Positions 35,567-46,606 of a stretch of 64,000 bases of DNA are shown piece after piece. Under the pieces are notes generated by a model, which did no database searches, was not told the DNA's origin, and worked only from the letters and a program-made list of their open reading frames with translations. Positions within the stretch are counted from its first letter, which is position 1; every line of letters starts with the position of its first letter. The position numbers and the translations under genes were made by a program. Origin of the DNA: Magnetospirillum sp. Lineage in GTDB: Bacteria; Pseudomonadota; Alphaproteobacteria; Rhodospirillales; Magnetospirillaceae. The stretch is taken from NCBI GenBank assembly GCA_024707145.1, contig JANQAI010000014.1, positions 1 through 64,000 of the forward strand. Direction: 5' to 3'.

Positions 35567-37859
35567 ATGTCCGATCCCTTCGCCCTTGACGACGACATCC
35601 CCGATCCGTTCCAGCCGGTGTCGCCGCGCGCCCCGTCCGGCCCCATCGAGGTGCCGCCCGACGCCCCCTGGCTGGTGGGCCTGAACCCCGAGCAGCACCA
35701 GGCGGTCACCACCACCGAAGGCCCGGTGCTGGTGCTGTCGGGCGCCGGCACCGGCAAGACCAAGGTGCTGACCTCGCGCCTGGCCCACATCCTGGCCTCG
35801 CACCGGGCGCGGCCGTGGCAATGCCTGGCGGTGACCTTCACCAACAAGGCGGCGCGCGAGATGAAGGACCGCGTCGCCGCCCTGATCGGCCCCATGGCCG
35901 AGGGTGTCTGGCTGGGCACCTTCCATGCGCTGTGCGTGCGCATCCTGCGCCGCCATGCCGAGGCGGTGGGGCTGAAATCCAACTTCACCATCCTGGACGC
36001 CGACGACCAGCTGCGCCTACTCAAGCAGGTGATGGAGGCCGAGCACGTCGACACCAAGAAATGGCCGGCCCAGGCGCTGATGGGCACCATCCAACGCTGG
36101 AAGGATCGCGGCCTGCTGCCCGACAAGCTGACCGCCGAGCACGCCACCGACCTGGCCGGCGGCCGGGCGCAGGAACTGTACGCCCAATACCAGCAGCGGC
36201 TGCTGACGCTGAACGCCTGCGATTTCGGCGATTTGCTGCTGCACAACCTGACCCTGTTCCTCGGCCAGCCCGAAATCCTTGCCCAATACCAGAGCCAGTT
36301 CCGCTACCTGCTGGTGGACGAGTACCAGGACACCAACGTGGCCCAGTACCTATGGCTGCGCCTGCTGGCCCAGAGCCACAGGAACATCTGCTGCGTCGGC
36401 GACGACGACCAGTCCATCTATTCCTGGCGCGGCGCCGAGGTGGGCAATATCCTGCGCTTCGAGCGCGACTTCCCCGGCGCCACGGTGATCAAGCTGGAGA
36501 GCAACTACCGTTCGACTCCGCACATCCTCGCCGCCGCCTCGGGCCTGATCGCCAACAACGAAGGCCGGCTGGGCAAGACCCTGCGGCCCGGCTTGACCCA
36601 CGACCGCGACGCCATCGAGAAGGTGCGGGTGCGCGGCGTGTGGGACGGCCCCGAAGAGGCCCGCGTGGTGGTGGACGAGATCGAGGCGCTGCAGCGACGC
36701 GGCGAATCGCTGGCCACCATGTCCATCCTGGTGCGCGCCGGCTTCCAGACCCGCGAGTTCGAGGAGCGCCTGATCACCACCGGCGTGCCCTATCGCGTCA
36801 TCGGCGGCCCGCGCTTCTACGAGCGCCAGGAAATCCGCGACGCCATGGCCTATCTGCGGCTGGTCAACTCGCCCGATGACGGCCTGGCGTTCGAGCGCAT
36901 CGTCAACACCCCCAAGCGTGGCCTGGGCGACGCCGCCTTGCAGGTGGTGCACGCCACCGCGCGGGCGCGTTCCCTGCCGCTGTTCGAGGCGGCCCGGCTG
37001 CTGGTGGAGACCGACGAGCTGAAGCCCAAGCCGCGCAAAGCCCTGGCCGGCTTCTGCGAGGACGTGCTGCGCTGGCGCTCGCAGCTGGAGGCCATGCCGC
37101 ACACCGAGCTGACTCAGGTGATCCTGGAGGAATCCGGCTACACCGAGATGTGGCAGAACGACAAGAGCCCCGAAGCGCCGGGCCGGCTGGAGAACCTCAA
37201 GGAACTGGTCCGCGCGCTCAACGATTTCGAGAACCTGCAGGGCTTCCTGGAGCACGTCGCCCTGGTCATGGAGAACGACGAGAAGACCGACGTGGACAAG
37301 GTCACCATCATGACCCTCCACGGCGCCAAGGGCCTGGAATTCGACAGCGTCTTTCTGCCCGGCTGGGAGGAAGGGGTGTTCCCCCACCAACGCGCCGTGG
37401 ACGAAGGCGGCAATGCCGGACTGGAGGAGGAGCGCCGCCTGGCCTATGTGGGCCTGACCCGGGCGCGCCGCCGCGTCCTCGTCAGCTTCGCCGCCAACCG
37501 CCGCATCTACAACCAGTGGCAGGCGGCGCTGCCGTCCCGCTTTCTCGACGAGCCTGCCCGACGCCCACGTGGCGCGCGAGGCCGAGCGCGGGCTGTTCGC
37601 CGGCGGCAGCTCCACCGCCCGCTGGAACGACGCAGGCTTTACCGCGGGCGGCGCCCGCAGGCCGCCACCCACCATCGACGCAGGCTCGTGGAAAGTGGCG
37701 GCGCGCACGGCACAGACCGGCTTCGACCAGGGTGACCGGGTGTTCCACCAGAAATTCGGCAACGGCACGGTCATCGCGGTGGACGGCGACAAGCTGGAAA
37801 TCGCCTTCGACAAGGCCGGAACCAAGAAGGTGCTCGACAGTTTCGTCGCGCTTGTGTGA
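35567..37859 (+). CDS. UvrD/PcrA-type DNA helicase (frameshift in given sequence)
   Basis: SF1A helicase for repair and replication-fork clearing, 763 residues when corrected. Motifs in order: LSGAGTGKT (Walker A), VDEYQDTN, GDDDQSIYSWRGA, LESNYRS, TLHGAKGLEFDSVFLPG and YVGLTRARRR. The C-terminal Tudor-like segment VFHQKFGNGTVIAVDGDKLEIAF contacts RNA polymerase in relatives. The frame breaks at GAGCCTG (37550-37556); removing one C gives FLDELPDAHVAREAERG. Confidence 0.94.
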
Positions 37860-37876
37860 TGACGTTCCCTCATCGC

Positions 37877-37967
37877 GTCATCCCGGCCGCAGCGTAGCGG
37901 AGAGCCGGGATCCATGGTAGTGCACCGCCATGGACCCCGGATCTGCGCTGCGCTTGTCCGGGGTGAC
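37877..37967. repeat. Intergenic palindromic repeat GTCATCCCGG...GGGGTGAC
   Basis: About 91 bp between the helicase and prmA genes. Ends GTCATCCCGGCCGCAGCG and TGCGCTTGTCCGGGGTGAC are complementary with mismatches, and the centre CCATGG-N11-CCATGG is a perfect stem. Same class as the other intergenic elements but a distinct sequence family. Confidence 0.55.
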
Positions 37968-37997
37968 GACTGTTTCCTGATAGAAAGAGCCATCCCC

Positions 37998-38897
37998 ATG
38001 CCCCCCGTCTTCCCCGACATCTGGCACCTGCGCCTGACCACCTCGCCCGAGGCCATGCCCGTGTTCGAGGAGGTGTTCGAGCGCTTCGCCGAATCGGTGA
38101 CCATGTTCATGGAGGACAAGTCGGGGATTTCCGACGGCGACTGCCCGTGGCACCTGGAGGGCTATTCCCGCACGCCGCCCGAGCGCGCCAGGATCATCGC
38201 CGCCCTGGCCGCGGTGGCCGCCGCCAACGGGCTGGAGGTGCCGGACCTGACGGTGGAGCGCCTGCCCAACGTGGATTGGGTGCTGGAGAACCTGCGCGAC
38301 TTCCCCGCCATCGACGCCGGCCGCTTCTACGTGCGCGGCTCGCACTGGGAGGACCCCACCCCCATCGGCCGCATCGAACTGCTGGTGGACGCCGGCACCG
38401 CCTTCGGCTCGGGCGAGCACGCCACCACCCGGGGCTGCCTGCTGGCGCTGGACAAGCTGGCGAAGAAGCGGCGCTTCCGGCGCCCGCTGGATCTGGGCTC
38501 GGGCTCGGGCATCCTGGGCATCGCTATGGCCAAGATGTGGGCGACCCACGTCATCGCCACCGACATCGACCCCGGCGCGGTGAAGGTGGCTGCCAACAAC
38601 GCCAGGCTCAACCACGTGGGCGCCCGCTTCACCTCGGTGGTGTCGGACGGCTACCGCAACCCGGTTCTCAAGAAGAACCGCCCCTTCGACATCATCTGCG
38701 CCAACATCCTGGCCAAGCCGCTGATGCGCTTCGCCAAGGACTTGGCCGCCCATCTGGCCCCCGACGGCGTCGCCGTGCTGTCCGGCTTGCTGGAGTGGCA
38801 GGAGCGCATGGTCATGGGCACCCACGAGGCCCAGGGCCTGACGCTCAAGGACCGCCAGATCATCGACGGCTGGGCGACCCTGACCATCGGTCGCTAA
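37998..38897 (+). CDS. prmA: Ribosomal protein L11 methyltransferase PrmA
   Basis: SAM-dependent methyltransferase of 299 residues that trimethylates ribosomal protein L11. The linker region FYVRGSHW and FGSGEHATTRGCL are characteristic, followed by SAM motif DLGSGSGILGIAMAK, the acidic ATDIDPGAVKVA and catalytic ICANILAKPL. The start ATG 37998 gives MPPVFPDIWHLRL. Confidence 0.95.
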   Translation: MPPVFPDIWHLRLTTSPEAMPVFEEVFERFAESVTMFMEDKSGISDGDCPWHLEGYSRTPPERARIIAALAAVAAANGLEVPDLTVERLPNVDWVLENLRDFPAIDAGRFYVRGSHWEDPTPIGRIELLVDAGTAFGSGEHATTRGCLLALDKLAKKRRFRRPLDLGSGSGILGIAMAKMWATHVIATDIDPGAVKVAANNARLNHVGARFTSVVSDGYRNPVLKKNRPFDIICANILAKPLMRFAKDLAAHLAPDGVAVLSGLLEWQERMVMGTHEAQGLTLKDRQIIDGWATLTIGR

Positions 38898-38964
38898 TCC
38901 CCTCCTCTGTCTCCCCTTCGTCAAGCCCGGACTTGATCCACGGCTGTCCGGTTGAGCTTTCGGA

Positions 38965-39069
38965 TGTCATCCTGAGGAGCGTAGCGACGAAGGATCCCCG
39001 CCTGGCACACCGGGTCAGAACTGGCAAAGACCTGCCAGGACGAGATCCCTCGCGCCGCTCGGGATGACT
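38965..39069. repeat. Intergenic palindromic repeat (copy B) nested in an outer inverted repeat
   Basis: 105 bp matching copy A at 30251 along its length (ends TGTCATCCTGAGGAGCG and CGCTCGGGATGACT). It is enclosed by 16-bp inverted arms CCACGGCTGTCCGGTT (38938-38953) and its exact complement (39124-39139), which belong to a second repeat that also contains TCAAGCCCGG on both sides. So copy B appears inserted in an older palindrome. Confidence 0.7.
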
Positions 39070-39316
39070 TTTCCATATTTTTCAGATGACGCGCCGCCGC
39101 CTTTGGCGCGCGCCTCGAATTTGAACCGGACAGCCGTGGACTTGATCCGGGCATCCATGGATCGCCGGGTCAAGCCCGGCGATGACGGAGTTTAGCCGGC
39201 AAGCCCTCCCATTTCCCCAAAACCCCTCGGGTTGATTTTCGCAGGCGCACCCGCCATCCTCCGGCCGCTTCGAATTGGAATTAGAAGCGTTATCCAAATC
39301 GCCGGAGGACATCCCT

Positions 39317-39523
39317 GTGCGTTTCCTTCCCTACATCCTGGTCCTGGCCATGGCCGCCCCGGTCATCGCCTGGTTCCTGATCAACACCCTGGTCATCAAG
39401 GGCAGCGCCACCAGCTTCGCCGGCAACGACCTGTACGTGGTCCTGACCCTGGGCGCCTTCATGCTGCTGGCCTTCGGCCTTCTGGCCACCTGGATGGACC
39501 GCTTCATCCGCCGCACCCGCTAG
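39317..39523 (+). CDS. Small two-helix membrane protein, 68 residues
   Basis: GTG start at 39317 with GGAGG eight bases upstream. Two hydrophobic segments, PYILVLAMAAPVIAWFLI and VVLTLGAFMLLAFGLLATW, are joined by a short polar loop; the end is basic (DRFIRRTR). No family recognised. It precedes the NnrU gene by 85 bp on the same strand. Confidence 0.7.
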   Translation: MRFLPYILVLAMAAPVIAWFLINTLVIKGSATSFAGNDLYVVLTLGAFMLLAFGLLATWMDRFIRRTR

Positions 39524-39608
39524 CTTCCCCTTGGGCATGGCCGGGCGGACGGGTTGCGCCGTCCGCCCGTCCCATCTACGCTCCCCGCAAGTTGCCGGAG
39601 TGAGCGTC

Positions 39609-40295
39609 ATGTCCAACTTCCTGCCCCTGGTCCTGTTCGCCCTGCTGTTCGTCGGCGGCCACGTCGTGCTGTCGTCGCTGCCGGTGCGCGACCGGCTGGT
39701 GGCGGTTCTGGGCGAGCGGGTCTATATCCCCCTCTACGCCACACTGGCGACCGCCTCGCTGACCGGGCTGATCTGGGCCTGGGCCCGTGCCCCCTTCGTG
39801 GAACTGTGGCCGGCGCCACGCGCCCTGGCCTGGGTGCCGCTGGTGTTGATGCCGCTGGCCTTTTGGCTGCTGGTGGAAGGCTTGAGCCGCACGAACCCTG
39901 GTGCCGTCTATCAGGCGGAGCGGCCGGTGGCCACCCGTCCCAAGGGGTTGTTCGCGGTCACCCGCCATCCCGGCATGTGGGGTTTCGCCCTATGGGCCGC
40001 GTCCCATCTGGTGGTGAACGGCGACCTTGCCTCGGTGGTGATGATCGGCGCCGTGCTGGTGCTGGCGCTGGGCGGCAGCCTGCACATCGACGCCCGCCGC
40101 CGCGCCAAGCTGGGCGCCGGCTGGGACGAGTACGCACGGCACAGTTCGTGGCTGCCCTTCCTCGCCCTGGCCCAGGGACGCAGCCGCCTGCACCTGGCCG
40201 AGTTGGGGTGGAAGCGCCCGCTGGCGGCACTGGTGCTCTATGCCGCCATGCTGCATCTGCACCGGCTGGTCATCGGCGTCAGCCCCCTGCCCTGA
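39609..40295 (+). CDS. NnrU-family membrane protein
   Basis: A 228-residue polytopic membrane protein. It carries the conserved TRHPGMWGFALWAASHL segment of NnrU and related methyltransferase-like membrane proteins, and DEYARHSSWLPF. NnrU is linked to denitrification in some alphaproteobacteria, but no nitrite or nitric oxide reductase gene lies in the window. ATG 39609 (MSNFLPLVLFALLFVGGH). Confidence 0.85.
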   Translation: MSNFLPLVLFALLFVGGHVVLSSLPVRDRLVAVLGERVYIPLYATLATASLTGLIWAWARAPFVELWPAPRALAWVPLVLMPLAFWLLVEGLSRTNPGAVYQAERPVATRPKGLFAVTRHPGMWGFALWAASHLVVNGDLASVVMIGAVLVLALGGSLHIDARRRAKLGAGWDEYARHSSWLPFLALAQGRSRLHLAELGWKRPLAALVLYAAMLHLHRLVIGVSPLP

Positions 40296-40368
40296 ACCAT
40301 TGGCAGAACCGGGCTTCCATCATACAGTGAGGCCCTGGGGATGAGGCTGTCTTCCGGGGGGAAACACC

Positions 40369-41169
40369 ATGAAACGTCTTGCCATTGCCCTGACCGTGCT
40401 GGTGCTGGGCGCCTGCGCCGCCGAGCCGGAAACCCCGGTGGCCGCGGCGCCTCCCGCTCCCAAGCCCGCCACCGCTCCGGGCGGCGAATGGGTGGTCACG
40501 GCAGACTGGGCCGCCGAATCGGTGGGAACGCAGCAATCCCCCTATCGCGGCCAGCCCGTCACCCTGGCCGCCGACCGCGCCATCGACCCGTCGGGCCGGC
40601 TGTGCAAGACCCCGAGCTATTGGGAGGGCAGCGCTCCGGCGGCCGAGGCCCTGGGCCGTCCGCCGCAGCCGCAGGCCGTCCAGGAGACCGAACCGCGCAA
40701 GGTCGTCACCATCACCTGCGACGGCGTCGCCTTCGCCACCCTGGTGGCCCAACCCGACGACAGCTGGCTGACCCGCGCCAACGGCTGGGTGCTGAAGATC
40801 GCCAAGCCCGCCCCCGCGCCGGTGCCGCCGGCCCAGGCCGCCGCCGCGCCGGAACCGGCAAAGGCGCCCGAGCCCGCTCCGGAACCCGCCAAGGCCCCGG
40901 AACCCGCTAAGGCCAACGCGGACCCGCGGACCCTGGTCTACCTGGCCTCGTACAAGAGCGAGACGCAGGCGCAGAAAGGCTTCGCCATCCTGACCAAGGC
41001 GTCGCCCATCCTGGCCAAGCAGAAGGCGGTCACCCAATCGGTGGACCTGGGCAAGAAGGGCCATTGGGTCCGCCTGTACGGCATGGCCTCCAGCGAGGCC
41101 GAGCGCACCACCATCTGCAAGCAACTGGGCAAGCGGGTGGACGAGTGCGGCGCGCGGAACCGGGAGTAG
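40369..41169 (+). CDS. SPOR-domain lipoprotein
   Basis: A 266-residue exported protein: lipobox LGAC (Cys near residue 16), a globular region near residues 40-145, an Ala/Pro/Glu/Lys linker with repeated EPAKAPEPA units, and a C-terminal SPOR-like domain (LVYLASYKSETQAQKGFAIL ... WVRLYGMASSEAERTTICKQL). SPOR domains bind denuded septal glycan, so a division-site or envelope role is likely. Confidence 0.8.
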   Translation: MKRLAIALTVLVLGACAAEPETPVAAAPPAPKPATAPGGEWVVTADWAAESVGTQQSPYRGQPVTLAADRAIDPSGRLCKTPSYWEGSAPAAEALGRPPQPQAVQETEPRKVVTITCDGVAFATLVAQPDDSWLTRANGWVLKIAKPAPAPVPPAQAAAAPEPAKAPEPAPEPAKAPEPAKANADPRTLVYLASYKSETQAQKGFAILTKASPILAKQKAVTQSVDLGKKGHWVRLYGMASSEAERTTICKQLGKRVDECGARNRE

Positions 41170-41278
41170 CGTCCGCCACCATTCAAGCGTCATGGCCGTA
41201 CTTGTCACGGCCATGACGTACCACAAGGGCGGCGCCTATTCCTTGGCTCTGCGGCGCCCGTAGGCTATATCACCCCCC

Positions 41279-43089
<1,811 letters not shown>

Positions 43090-43141
43090 GGAACCGCGCG
43101 ACCCCCCTCCCCTGGCGCGGCCTGGGGAGGGAGGGAGGGAG

Positions 43142-44026
43142 ATGAACGCCCGCGACCTGCTTGCCGCCCTGACCGTGGTGACCCTGTGGGGGCTGAACTT
43201 CATCGCCGTCAAGGTGGCGGTGGCGGTGCTGCCGCCCTTCCTGCTCACCGGACTGCGCTTCGCCGGCGTCGCCTTGGCGCTGGCGCCGTTCTTCCGCCCG
43301 CGCCGGGACCAGATCAAGGGCATCCTGGGCGTTGGGCTGGTGCTGGGCTGCGGCCATTTCGGCCTGCTGTTCCTGGGCATTTCCGGCATGGATGCCGCCA
43401 CCGCCGCCATCGTCACCCAACTGGGTGTGCCGTTCAGCGCCCTGCTGGCCTGGATCGCCTTCGGCGAAAAACTGAGCCCGGCCCGCGCGGTGGGGCTGGC
43501 GCTGGCCTTTTCCGGCGTCGCCCTGCTGGTCGGCGAACCCAGCCTGCCCCATTGGGGGCCGCTGGCGGTGTCCGTCCTGGCCATGCTGGCCTGGGCGCTC
43601 AGCAACGTGCAGGTCAAGCGCCTGGGCCACATCGAGCCGCTGGCGCTCAACGGCTGGATGGCCTTGTTCGCCTCGCCCATGCTGCTGGCGCTGTCGCTGG
43701 CGGTGGAGAGCGGCCAGCAGCAGGCCCTGCTGCGCGCCGCCACCGACTGGAAGGTGCTGGCCGGCACGGCCTACACCGTCATCGCGTCGTCGCTGGTGGC
43801 CTATAGCCTGTGGTATCGTCTGCTGGCGCGCCACCCCATGAACCGCGTCGTCCCCATCACCCTGCTGGGGCCGGTGGTCGGGGTCGCCGGCGGCGTCCTC
43901 GCTTTGGGCGAGCCGCTGGGCTGGCACAAGCTGGTGGGCGGCGCGCTGACCATCGCCGGCGTGGCCGCGGTGGAACTGGTCGGCGGCGTCATGCCGCCCA
44001 AGGAGGAACCGGAGCCGGGCGCATGA
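43142..44026 (+). CDS. EamA/DMT-family transporter
   Basis: Inner membrane protein of 294 residues with ten predicted segments in two EamA repeats (LWGLNFIAVKVAVAVLPPFL and MLAWALSNVQVKRL mark the repeat starts). Typical of metabolite exporters; substrate unknown. GGGAGGGAG immediately before ATG 43142 is a strong ribosome site. It overlaps ampD by 4 bp. Confidence 0.9.
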   Translation: MNARDLLAALTVVTLWGLNFIAVKVAVAVLPPFLLTGLRFAGVALALAPFFRPRRDQIKGILGVGLVLGCGHFGLLFLGISGMDAATAAIVTQLGVPFSALLAWIAFGEKLSPARAVGLALAFSGVALLVGEPSLPHWGPLAVSVLAMLAWALSNVQVKRLGHIEPLALNGWMALFASPMLLALSLAVESGQQQALLRAATDWKVLAGTAYTVIASSLVAYSLWYRLLARHPMNRVVPITLLGPVVGVAGGVLALGEPLGWHKLVGGALTIAGVAAVELVGGVMPPKEEPEPGA

Positions 44027-44709
44027 TCGCGAGAGCCCCCATCACCCGTCATCATTCCCCCAACAGCGACGTCCGCAAGGGCGGCCGGGTGGACATGCTG
44101 GTGCTGCACTACACCGGCATGCGCACCGGCGAGGAGGCGCTGGCCCGGCTGCTGAACCCCGACGCCAAGGTATCGGCCCATTACGTGGTGGACGAGGACG
44201 GCGCCGTGCATGCCCTGGTGCCGGAAAGCCGCCGCGCCTGGCACGCCGGCATATCGGCATGGCGGGGCGAGGGCGACGTCAACTCGCGTTCCATCGGCAT
44301 CGAGATCGTCAATCCCGGCCACGAATTCGGCTACCGTCCCTTCCCCGAGGTCCAGATAGACGCCGTCATCCGCCTGTGCCTGGGGGTGCTGGCCCGCCAT
44401 CCCATCCCGGCACGCAACGTGGTCGGCCACTCCGACGTGGCCCCCACCCGCAAGCAGGACCCGGGCGAGCTGTTTTCGTGGTCGCGGCTGAAATCCTACG
44501 GCATCGGCCTGTGGCCGTTCGACGGCGGCGAACGGACCGACTTGCCCGCCGACAAGGCGCTGGCACTGCTGGAAAGCTACGGCTACGACGTCAGCGAACC
44601 GGCCGCCGCCATCGCCGCCTTCCAGCGCCATTTCCGCCCCGAGCGCATCGACGGCATCGCCGACGCCGACACCATCGGCCGCCTGCAACGCCTGCTGGCG
44701 GCCATTTGA
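44023..44709 (+). CDS. ampD: N-acetylmuramoyl-L-alanine amidase AmpD
   Basis: Zinc amidase for recycling of anhydro-muropeptides, 228 residues. Amidase_2 motifs: MLVLHYTGM (first zinc His), SAHYVVDEDG, WHAGISAWRG, SIGIEIVNPG, and VVGHSDVAPTRKQDPGELF (second His and the Lys/Asp pair). A C-terminal peptidoglycan-binding segment (IAAFQRHFRPERIDGIADAD) is present. Its ATG overlaps the transporter stop. No signal peptide, in line with a cytosolic AmpD. Confidence 0.93.
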   Translation: MIARAPITRHHSPNSDVRKGGRVDMLVLHYTGMRTGEEALARLLNPDAKVSAHYVVDEDGAVHALVPESRRAWHAGISAWRGEGDVNSRSIGIEIVNPGHEFGYRPFPEVQIDAVIRLCLGVLARHPIPARNVVGHSDVAPTRKQDPGELFSWSRLKSYGIGLWPFDGGERTDLPADKALALLESYGYDVSEPAAAIAAFQRHFRPERIDGIADADTIGRLQRLLAAI

Positions 44710-44792
44710 CCGCCAAGCGCGGCACGGGGCGCAGTTTTCTTGCCTGATCGTATAGCGGCGCCAGGGGTCATGGCGGCATGGGCGGGCGAAGA

Positions 44793-45033
44793 TTATCTCC
44801 CGCCGACGGCCTCGGCCAGCCGCTTGATGACGAAGGTGTAGACACCGCCCTCGTCGGCCCATTCCACCAGGCTCGTTGCCGGTCTGGCGGCAGAAGGCGG
44901 CCATGTCCTTGACCGAGCCCGGATCGGTGGCGATCACCTTGAGCAGGCCGCCCACCTCGACGTCCTTCAGCGCCTTCTTGGCGCGCAGGATGGGCAGCGG
45001 ACAGTTCAGGCCCTTGACGTCCAGGATATCCAT
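44793..45033 (-). CDS. tusA: Sulfur carrier protein TusA (frameshift in given sequence)
   Basis: Small sulfurtransferase of 79 residues that relays persulfide sulfur for tRNA thiolation. It begins MDILDVKGLNCPLPILRAKKAL with the active-site Cys in CPxP. The frame breaks at CAGGCTC on the plus strand (44868-44874); one base less gives QTGNELVEWADEGGVYTFVIKRL, the normal TusA end. It starts 9 bp after the Lrp gene stop on the same strand. Confidence 0.92.
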
Positions 45034-45041
45034 GGCGGCTC

Positions 45042-45542
45042 CTATTCGTGTTCGGCCTCGGGCCCGGCATCCACATCGATGGGCACGCCCGGCTGCAGCT
45101 TCGAGGTGCGAATGGCCAGCGAACTCTTGACGTGGCTGATATTGGGCGCCGCCGTCAATTTGGTGGTGAGGAAACGCTGATAGTCGTCCCAGTCATGGGC
45201 GACGATCTTCAGCAGGAAGTCGGTCTCGCCCGCCAGCATGTGGCACTCGCGCACCTCGGGCCAGCCCTGCACCAGCTCCTCGAAGGCGCGCAGATCGGCC
45301 TCGGCCTGGCTGTTCAGGCCCACATGGGCGAAAACGGTGACGTTGAAGGCCAGGGCGTGGGGCTCGATCTCGGCATGATAGCCTTTGATGTAGCCCGCCT
45401 CCTCCAGGGCGCGGACGCGGCGCAGGCAGGGCGGCGCCGAAATGCCGGCCCGGCGGGCCAGCTCCACGTTGGTCATGCGACCGTCGGCTTGCAGATCCGC
45501 CAGGATTCGGCGGTCGATGCGGTCGAGCTTGACCCGTTGCAT
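45042..45542 (-). CDS. Lrp/AsnC-family transcriptional regulator
   Basis: A 166-residue feast-famine regulator: N-terminal helix-turn-helix LDRIDRRILADLQADGRMTNVELARRAGIS and the RAM ligand domain with VRECHMLAGETDFLLKIVAHD. Likely binds an amino acid as octamer or dimer. ATG 45542; tusA follows at once, so the two may be co-transcribed. Confidence 0.93.
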   Translation of the reverse strand: MQRVKLDRIDRRILADLQADGRMTNVELARRAGISAPPCLRRVRALEEAGYIKGYHAEIEPHALAFNVTVFAHVGLNSQAEADLRAFEELVQGWPEVRECHMLAGETDFLLKIVAHDWDDYQRFLTTKLTAAPNISHVKSSLAIRTSKLQPGVPIDVDAGPEAEHE

Positions 45543-45850
45543 TTAGGGGACTCCAAACGGAAAGCGTTTCACGAAATTATATTACCGCGCTCGTTCCGCC
45601 CCGCCAAGCGCCTGTTTGCCCCGCGCGGGCGCATGCCTCCCCTTGCGCCGCATCATGCCTCCGCTTTTGACTGGGACGTGGCTTTGCCGCCACACAGAAA
45701 AACCCGTAGTGAGAGTGAGTTTAAAATGCGTTTCATTGTTCGCGGCTGGAGGAAATTCTGTAATCATTCCACCTTGCACGCAAGGAGCCGCGGGACTAGA
45801 TTGCGTCCCCATAGCCCACCATCGAACAGAGTATCAAGGGAGCCAGAAGG
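45543..45850. other. Divergent intergenic region, Lrp gene to peroxiredoxin gene
   Basis: About 308 bp carrying the promoters of the lrp-like operon and the peroxiredoxin gene. I see no coding frame with protein-like composition and no strong dyad. GGGAGCCAGAAGG serves as ribosome site before 45851. Confidence 0.5.
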
Positions 45851-46471
45851 ATGACCGACGTGATCAATCCCGTGAGCCTGGTGACGCAAGCCGCCCCGGA
45901 CTTCACCGCCCCGGCCGTGCTGCCCAACAACGAGATCGACCAGGCCTTCAACCTGAAGAGCTACCTGAAGGGCTCCTATGGCCTGGTGTTCTTCTATCCG
46001 CTCGATTTCACCTTCGTCTGCCCGTCGGAAATCCTGGCCCATGACCACCGCCTGAAGGCCTTCGCCGAGAAGGGCGTCAAGGTGGTCGCCGTGTCGGTGG
46101 ATTCCCACTTCACCCACCTGGCGTGGAAGAACACCCCCGTTGACAAGGGCGGCCTGGGCAACGTGCAGTTCCCGCTGGTGGCCGACCTGACCAAGTCCAT
46201 CGCCCGCTCCTACGGCGTGCTGATCAACGAGGCGGTGGCGCTGCGCGGCACCTTCCTGATCGACAAGGCCGGCGTGGTGCAGTCCGCCCATGTCAACAAC
46301 CTGCCGCTGGGCCGCAACGTGGACGAGGCCCTGCGCCTGGTCGACGCCTTGCAGTTCCACGAGGAGCATGGCGAGGTTTGCCCGGCCGGCTGGCAGAAGG
46401 GCAAGGCCGGCATGCAGGCCAGCCCCGAGGGCGTGGCCAAGTACCTGGCCAGCCACGGCAAGGAACTCTAA
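45851..46471 (+). CDS. Typical 2-Cys peroxiredoxin (AhpC/Prx1 type)
   Basis: Peroxide-reducing enzyme of 206 residues. Peroxidatic Cys in DFTFVCPSE and resolving Cys in GEVCPAGW are both present, as is the FFYPLDF segment. It is close to the thioredoxin-linked AhpC1/TSA branch rather than to E. coli AhpC, and no ahpF is nearby; thioredoxin reductase follows 136 bp later, which fits thioredoxin-dependent reduction. Confidence 0.94.
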   Translation: MTDVINPVSLVTQAAPDFTAPAVLPNNEIDQAFNLKSYLKGSYGLVFFYPLDFTFVCPSEILAHDHRLKAFAEKGVKVVAVSVDSHFTHLAWKNTPVDKGGLGNVQFPLVADLTKSIARSYGVLINEAVALRGTFLIDKAGVVQSAHVNNLPLGRNVDEALRLVDALQFHEEHGEVCPAGWQKGKAGMQASPEGVAKYLASHGKEL

Positions 46472-46606
46472 GTCCTCGCCTGAATGTTTAGCGGGGGGAG
46501 GGCGCGGGGGCAACCTCGCGCCCTCTCTTGGCATTTGCGGCCGGGTACGCTTGCACCCGGCGCGCCCCCTCCTTATTCTGTCACGATCAATTCGCCGGGG
46601 AACACC

